From: Pratylenchus scribneri
Lineage: Eukaryota > Nematoda > Chromadorea > Rhabditida > Pratylenchidae
Direction of reading: 5' to 3'
Assembly: GCA_030063045.1 (NCBI GenBank)
Contig: JAQSEB010000064.1
Coordinates: 558,001 to 622,000, forward strand
Length of the DNA stretch: 64,000 bases
Shown: positions 57,306-64,000 of the stretch, piece after piece
Position numbering within the stretch: position 1 is the first letter of the stretch
Layout: every line of letters starts with the position of its first letter
Position numbers and translations under genes: made by a program
The notes under the pieces: model-generated
Told to the model about the DNA's origin: nothing
Seen by the model: the letters and a program-made list of their open reading frames with translations, nothing else
Databases searched by the model: none

Positions 57306-58910
57306 ATGTTCCGAAATTATTTATTAATTTCGTTGATTTATTCATCATTTTCGGCATTCGTCAATGGATATCCGGCATTGCCACCGGCATTCGCCTTTCA
57401 ACCTAGCCAACAACATTTGGCAATGGCAGCCGCCGGAATTGAACCAATTTTGCCAATTAATTATCCGGGAGGGTATTCAAAATGAACTTTCCTTAATATT
57501 TCATTCATGTTTAAGCCAAACAATGATGTCTCATTCCCCCAATGGACGGCATTCATCAATGTTGAATTCCCAAATTCCATTGAGTTTTTTCGCTGGAGCC
57601 AATCGAAATGGTGACCAACAATATCAACAATTGGCCATGGCCATGAGCAATCAAAATCAGCCACAAATTTTCATTAGAAATAGTGTAATATTCATTTAAT
57701 ATTAATTTAATATAAAATTATTTATATATTTTAGCCGTATCATCCTTCACCATTTCGATATGCCACTTCCCTTCAAGGATATCAGCAACCAATATTCCCT
57801 CAAGGAATGGCCATAGGTGGGGAGGATAAATATATTTTCGCAATATATATTCAAAATTTGAAGGAAAATCTGCCTATGGAATGAATCCATCCTCCGCAAT
57901 TTTGCCATCGGATATTCAAATGGATGTGCTCATTGGCAGACAGGCAAATATTTTAAAACATAAATTAAATTGTATTATTTAATTTTAGATGGTCCAAAAT
58001 GGATTGGATGGAATCAGCCAAACAGCAAATGGCCGTCATCCATTCCCATTGAATCCAATTTATGGAGATCAAATCAATTCCATTGCCCATTCCTCTTCAT
58101 CTTTTGGCGGTGCATTTGGCACAGATATATCAAGAAATCAACAGCAACCGGCCGAGGAGAAACCGGAAATTGTAATTGAAAAAATGCCTTTTTTAAATAA
58201 TTTATATAGGAATCAAAGGCAGAAATGGAACAACGCATTTCGGAGCAGCCAACTTCCTCATTGCCTTCATCTGCTGATTCAAATGCCTCTGGCCAATCTC
58301 ATTTTTTTCCTTCATCCGTTACTAATGCCGAATCATTGTCTATTAATTCTTCACCTACTGAATCTACTCAATCCACCCAAAATTCATTGCCCATTTTTCT
58401 GCGAGGCGCACAGCAGGAATTCATTGATGAAGTTGGGCAAAAATAATTAAAATTAATTTATTTTGATTAAGTTTAAACGAATTATTCGTCAACCAAATTC
58501 TACATATGCATCACAAGTGACCAAAATTGATGAACTCGTCCAGAAAATGGACCCGGAAAGACAGGTGAATTAATTTTCCATTAATTAATTGATAATTAAT
58601 TTCAGCTAATGTATCGAGAATTCATGCGAGAGAATGATGAACGGGAACGATTGCACCGTGACAGGGTCCACAAAACGGTGGCTGAAATGAGCGACAAAGC
58701 GCAGGAACAATTTGCCAAAGTTAGGGAAAATTTATTTGAATTATTCACAAATTAAAATATTCGCAGATTTCGGCCACTTTGCGCAATCCGAATATGCCTG
58801 ATCAAGAGCGTTGGGATCGTGTTCTCCAAATTTATGGAAAAATGGAGCCAGATTTACGCAATGAATTTGAGCAAAAATTCAAAGGATTTCCAACAATCAG
58901 TCCACAATGA
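57306..58910 (+). CDS. SXP/RAL-2 (DUF148)-like secreted nematode protein
   Basis: The ATG at 57306 (MFRNYLLISLIYSSFSAFVN) encodes a signal peptide, then a Pro/Gln/Gly-rich N-terminal region (PALPPAFAFQPSQQHLA and similar). After a Ser/Thr/Asn-rich linker comes LPIFLRGAQQEFIDEF, the entry motif of SXP/RAL-2 proteins (compare the FL-x-G-x-x-EA-x-x-EF pattern). It is followed by helical segments YREFMRENDERERLH, KAQEQFAKISATLRNP and DLRNEFEQKFKGFP. It ends TISPQ, stop at 58908-58910. About 400 residues, longer than typical SXP proteins because of the extended N-terminus. Such proteins are secreted by many nematodes, including parasites; their ligands are not well established. Seven or more exons, with one intron (57944-57988) possibly GC-AG. 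Confidence 0.75.
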
Positions 58911-59993
58911 GAAATGATCAATTCATTAAAAATACTTTTGAATTATTTTTAAAATTAATTTATTCATATCGATATTTTGAATGAAAGTAAATATTAAAAA
59001 ACCGCAATAAACGCTTTTGTATATTTTATGGCATTATTGCAGAAAGATTTTAAATTTTTTTCCAAAAATTTTAATTCACGATTTTTTAATGAAAATAATG
59101 TTCAATTTTACATTTTTAGGAAAAGCACAAGTAATGTACCTAAATCGAGAAATGGCTTTTCATTTTTGTATAATTTTCTTACTTTTTGCTCTTTCCAAAA
59201 TTTTAAATTGCCATCGTTAGTCAAAAAATACATTAAATTATCAATTCAAAATTTGAAAACCAAAATATAATATTTATCTTTCAATAAAATCATTGGTCAA
59301 ATTTTAATTATTACAATAATAAGTATGAACTTAATTTGAATTAAATGTGATCATCAATAAAATTTCTCTTTTCTTATTAGAATATTATTATTAATTAATG
59401 AATTAAAATTGGTTTATTTGTTTATTTATTTCTCCTTCTTCTTCCACCTTTCATTTTTCTTTGCTTCATTTCGGTTTAAATTTGAAATCCGGAAAAATCA
59501 ATTGAAATGGTCATAATTGGATTGGATGCATAAATAATAATTTATTTCCAAATGATTTTGTTTCAATTATCCTCCCTGGATATATCTTTTCGAACTTTCG
59601 ATATTTGTTTGGAAATTTAGGAGAACAAATTTAAATAAACAAGAATTTAATATATATTATATTAATAAATTCTTTTTTATTCCAAAAACAATTGAAATTA
59701 TATTCATTAAAAAATGCCAAGGGGCAAAATGAAGCAAATCTAGTCAAGAATTCTAAATACAAAAAAGTTTGGGTTAGAGGATGTGTTTATTCTCAATATC
59801 CAATAAAAATATAATAATTTGCAAATATATTCGATTTATTAGGAAATTTGAGCTTTAAATTTTCGTAAAAATAATGAATTTTCAGAAAATATGAAGAAAT
59901 TAGACCGCGTAATGAGGGAGGAAATTTTACTAAAATGTGGAAATATAATTTTGGCAAGATCTTTGAGAGAGTGAAATAAATGAATAAACAAAA
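58911..59993. other. Intergenic, nothing identified
   Basis: AT-rich spacer between convergent gene ends. No gene seen. Confidence 0.5.
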
Positions 59994-62900
59994 TTAACAA
60001 GGTTCACTGCCGCCTAATGCCGCTGGATTCAATGTGAAATCGGCTTGAATCAACAATGCATGCTCGAGAAAATGAATTTCTGGATCAATGATACTCTAAA
60101 TGAAAATATAATATAATAGTTCAAAAAATATGCCACAAACAATTGGCAATCCGGCGATGCCATTTGGAATATTCAAAGAACTGCCCCTTTCCAATGCATC
60201 ATTGCCAGCCTAAATAAATTATTTATAGTGAATTCCAATTATTAATGAATAAATGATGGACCTTGAGGATGATTTCCTTCCCCAAATTGCCCAAATTGTC
60301 AAGGGCATCTTGGGGCAATCCCAACTGATTTCCAACATCTTGCAAATTCAAACTGGTAATTTCGGCATGCGCCGTTATTCGATTTGCTATAAATATTATT
60401 GTTTTAATCAAAATATATTGACGTACGTTGTGGCCTCACTGTAACATCAATGTTTGCCGCAATTCGAATTGTGCCCACTTTTTGATTGGTTGATTGAATG
60501 TAGAAATCAGCATTCACAACAATGTCAACAAATGCAGTGCCTAATTCAATGGAAATAATATTTTTACTTCACCCAAATATATTACCCCCATTCCTTTGGC
60601 TGAGCAACACTGAAGGGGCCCTCTCTGTGCTGATTATAATGTAAACTCGTTCATTTGGATATTTTTCGCGCACTGCCTAAAAATATTTAAAAGTTTATTT
60701 TCTTTCCAATGATTCTTTACAGGAAGTATATCGCCCAAGCAAATGCCAAGACTGGCCAAATCGCCGGCGGCATCCTGCCTCTTTCTTCTCTTTTTATGTG
60801 CCAATGTTCCCTCCTCCGTCTCCACTCCATGATCCTCCAAACCTTCATCTCCTTCACTTTCACCGCATGTCGTTTTGAGCAAATCTCCAATTTTTGGTGT
60901 TTCTGGTCCAATTCGAACACGTAAAAATCCAATACTATAAAATATGAGTTTCAATTTTGTCATTTTGAATTCACAAACTTATGCAAATGATAAAGGAGGG
61001 AATTAATTGTGAAATCACTGATCAAAACTTCGATCATTTTGCAGCCAACACAATTCGGGAATTGCATTGGGAATGCTCCAAATGGGGTGCAGCCGCGTCC
61101 GCAGACGCTGAATTCCCCTTAAAATGGACATTTTTATTTATGATTTGATCAATTATTAACCATTCAATTCAATGGTGAAATCATGATCTGTTGCGTATGT
61201 GTTCATCACTTGAACATTCAAATAAACATTGTTCAATTTACTCTAAATTAGCCAAAACAAAGGATATTTATTTTTTTGGCCAAAACATACTAAATCCATG
61301 GATTGCAAAATGACAGCGAGGAATGAAAGTGGATTGTCCTGGCCACCGGTGTTCGGACAATTTTGGCACAAATTCTCGCCCGGATCAACGAATGACACAC
61401 GGCCACTTTCAGAGGGAGTTGCTCTATCATTCCTTGGCCTGGTCAATGCAAAAATTTTACTGCCAGTTGCACGCGTTGGACGTGCTTTAAATTAAATATT
61501 TTTTTGTAATTAAAAAATGAAGCTTAAAAACATTTTGTGTTTTCATTTGCTTAAAAACATTTTGTGTTTTCATTTGCTTAAAAACATTTTGTGTTTTCAT
61601 TTGCTTAAAAACATTTTGTGTTTTCATTTGCTTAAAAACATTTTGTGTTTTCATTTGCTTAAAAACATTTTGTGTTTTCATTTGCTTAAAAACATTTTGT
61701 GTTTTCATTTGCTTAAAAACATTTTGTGTTTTCATTTGCTTAAAAATATTTTGTGTTTTCGTTTGCTTAAAAACATTTTGTGTTTTCGTTTGCTTAAAAA
61801 CATTTTGTGTTTTCGTTTGCTTAAAAACATTTTGTGTTTTCGTTTGCTTAAAAACATTTTGTGTTTTTGTTTGCTTAAAAACATTTTGTGTTTTCGTTTG
61901 CTTAAAAACATTTTGTGTTTTCGTTTGCTTAAAAACATTTTATATTTTCATTTGCTTAAAAACATTTTGTGTTTTCGTTTGCTTAAAAACATTTTGTGTT
62001 TTTGTTTGCTTAAAAACATTTTGTGTTTTCGTTTGCTTAAAAACATTTTGTGTTTTTGTTTGCTTAAAAACATTTTTTGTTTTCGTTTGCTTAAAAACAT
62101 TTTGTATTTTCATTTGCTTAAAAACATTTTGTGTTTTCATTTGCTTAAAAAATTTTTTTTTCGTTTGCTTAAAAACATTTTATGTTTTCATTTGCTTAAA
62201 AACATTTTGTTTTTTACTTAATTTTTTTCTTTAATCTAAGTTCTCCGGAAACTTTAAATTTAATACTAGTTTTCTAAAATTTTAATTCACGATTGTTTTA
62301 ATCAAATAATATTAAACTTTTTTTCATTTTTACTAAAGTAACATTTTTGCTCTTTAGGAAACCCAACATTTTAAACAAGTACGTTTTATTTATAAAAATT
62401 TCGAACTACTTAAATGGTAATATTTAGTTATTTAATTTAGTTATTTAAAAATTAAAAATGATGTTACCAGCATGTGGTGCCAAAGGGGCAATCAATTGCC
62501 TTCTATGCAGTGTTGTTCTATTTTGATGATTCCCCGTTGTTCCACTGTTGATGATCACTGGAAGTCCTTGGCTACTTTTTTGGCCTGCTAGAAGTCGGGC
62601 ATGCTGAAAATATGAAAATAAAATTTTCCGACTATTTACTCACATTTAATGATTTCCCTCCTCCACCATTATTCCCACTGTTCAGTCCAGCATTTGTGGC
62701 CAAATGTGTTGGATTGCCTTTGGCCAAATTGGTTTCGGATTGTTCCTTCAACAAAAGCTTCTCAGGTGGGGGCCTCGTCAAAATTTCTCCATTTTTATTT
62801 TCGGATCCATTAAAATTCGACAATTTCATTTTTTGTTCCAATTGAAGATGCGGTGGAAGCACCAAAACAGAGGAATTCCCTTTTTGTGCTGTTCCAAGGG

Positions 62901-64000
62901 CAGCTGCCTTTCTAAAATTGCACGAAGCTGGACACTGAAAGAGGGCAAAATTCTCATCAAAATTATTGGAGAAATGGACGACTTGGCCAGTTCCGCCCAA
63001 CAAATTTCCCAATCCAAATGCATTTACGGCAATTTCGAGGAGTTTTGAGACAGGAATAAATCGGGGAATTATGCCGGAAATTTTTGAATTAATTTCTGAA
63101 TCCAAAATGCCAGGAAGCCGTTGACAAAGCTGGAAATACAATTTATTGATAAATTTGTTCAAAATATTCCACACCTGGCCAGGAATTTGTTGTCGGACCA
63201 TTTCGCTGATTTTTCCCTTTATAAAGGTGGTAATATTGAAGAAATGTTTCTAATTTACCCTCAATTGACTGTTTGCAATGTCACCGATTAAGCCACCATT
63301 TTGGATGTAAACATCAACATAGCCAACACTGGCGGCACCTAAATAATAAATTCAGAGGCAAAATTCACAAAATATTTGGTAAATAATAGTGTATTTGAAA
63401 AGCAAAAGCAAATAGAATTGACTAATAATTTTAGGATATTGATGAAAAATTAATTAATTTTCATTGTCACATAAATAACTATATTCATTTTAGTATAAAT
63501 TCTATAATTTTAATTTCTTTTACAATATTTATGGATTAAATAAATATGTCCTAAAATTATTAAAATTAATAATTTTCACTCACAGCTGACCATCTGTATC
63601 CTTGGCCCTCCATCGGGTCCATTCACAATTGTGACTGCCACCCGAACACTCACCTTCAAATTGCCAATTCTTTAATAAAATTTACAAAAATCCAACTTGA
63701 TGTGCATTCACTTGGACAATGCCAAAAAGGGCAATTGGGATCAAAATGTTGATTTGGCCACCCAAATTTCCGGTCACTCTTTTTAATTTTTGGAAATGCA
63801 AAAATAATAAATATATTTTTGGATTACCCAACATCAAGATTTTGTACATCAACAACAATTTGGTTTGGCGGATTTGGATAAACCGTAACTCCTTTGAATA
63901 AAATTTGAATAAATTATTCAAAAATATTTTCCAAACTTTGGGGGCATCTATATCGGGATACATACAAATTATAAACATTTATGCATCCCGAAATTGGCTT
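59994..64000 (-). CDS. BPI/LBP-family lipid-binding protein, 5' end outside window
   Basis: Secreted lipid- or LPS-binding protein of the BPI/LBP/CETP fold. Exons read on the minus strand from the right edge: NQIVVDVQNLDVG (about 63860), VTGNLGGQINILIPIALFGI, NLKVSVRVAVTIVNGPDGGP, GYVDVYIQNGGLIGDIANSQ, then EMVRQQIPGQVWNILNKFIN and FQLCQRLPGILDSEINSKI, which is the end of the first BPI barrel. Then comes a Gly/Asn/Ser-rich linker. The second half follows the minisatellite: NCVGCKMIEVLISDFTINS, RIGPETPKIGDLL, the basic stretch KKRRKRQDA, FVDIVVNADFYIQSTNQKVG, ITSLNLQDVGNQLG. It ends FTLNPAALGGSEPC, stop at 59994. About fourteen exons. The start lies beyond 64000. The KKRRKRQ site could be a furin-type cleavage site. 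Intron 61500-62450 contains array 5. Confidence 0.82.
61522..62220. repeat. 27-bp minisatellite array 5 (CTTAAAAACATTTTGTGTTT core), intronic
   Basis: About 25 copies of GCTTAAAAACATTTTGTG then TTTTCATTT, with CATTT, CGTTT and TTGTTT tails in blocks. It lies inside an intron of the BPI/LBP gene. Open frames of 9-residue repeats (LKNILCFHL on +, KMFLSKRKH on -) cross it because the period is 27, and they are not taken as genes. Confidence 0.95.

Noticed and set aside
57944..57988. Certain GC-AG intron in the SXP/RAL-2-like gene
   Set aside because: A GT donor at 57926 also keeps the frame, so the GC donor is only one of two readings.
61517..62221. Long open frame of 9-residue repeats (LKNILCFHL-like) and its minus-strand counterparts
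   Set aside because: The frame exists because the minisatellite period (27) is divisible by 3. It lies in an intron of the BPI/LBP gene and is open on both strands.

Overview
This is a window of an AT-rich (roughly 70% A+T) nematode nuclear genome. The genes are split by many very short AT-rich introns (about 40-60 nt), exons carry GT-AG (and a few GC-AG) splice sites, and several families are typical of nematodes: ShKT-domain proteins, TWK-type two-pore K+ channels, Cys-loop ligand-gated channels and an SXP/RAL-2 (DUF148)-like secreted protein. The very low GC content and intron style suggest a clade IV nematode (for example a tylenchomorph), but that placement is inference. Exon structures below were read by hand from splice sites, frame phase and family motifs. 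Terminal exons and UTRs are the least certain parts.

Layout. 0.5-6 kb: a secreted Asn/Asp-rich protein with four ShKT domains (-), an SLC19 folate/thiamine-type transporter (-) and a small four-TM protein (+). 6.2-7.5 kb: a large 26-bp minisatellite, then about 2 kb with no convincing gene. 9.7-14.6 kb: a TWK potassium channel with a long cytosolic tail (+). 14.7-18.5 kb: two tandem GNAT acetyltransferases (-). 19.7-22.6 kb: a FAAH-2-like amidase (+), which runs convergently into an anion-type Cys-loop channel (-, 22.6-25.9 kb). 27-29.4 kb: three small genes (a secreted peptide, a Cys-rich secreted protein and a Tyr-rich protein). 29.7-33.2 kb: a second long low-complexity ShKT protein (-). 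34.0-38.2 kb: a minisatellite and a gene-poor stretch. 38.3-41.2 kb: an RIIa + triple-IQ protein (+). 41.4-46.5 kb: a GPYG-rich secreted peptide, a minisatellite and a catalytically degenerate pepsin-like protein (-). 48.4-50.8 kb: a signal-peptide-bearing coiled-coil protein (+). 51.6-53.2 kb: a type II (alternative) NADH dehydrogenase (+). 54.4-56 kb: two adjacent single-TM proteins that look like paralogues (+). 57.3-58.9 kb: an SXP/RAL-2-like secreted protein (+). 60-64 kb: a BPI/LBP-family protein (-) that continues past the right edge.

The genes do not form one pathway. There is a loose theme of excitable-membrane proteins (K2P and Cys-loop channels, FAAH, and acetyltransferases that may be arylalkylamine N-acetyltransferase-like) and of secreted proteins (ShKT, SXP/RAL-2, BPI, pepsin-like, small peptides). 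The non-coding space is unusually rich in repeats. There are five minisatellite arrays of only two sequence families, two of which sit inside introns. There are also at least four kinds of short inverted-repeat, MITE-like elements, several of them inside introns of the genes above.
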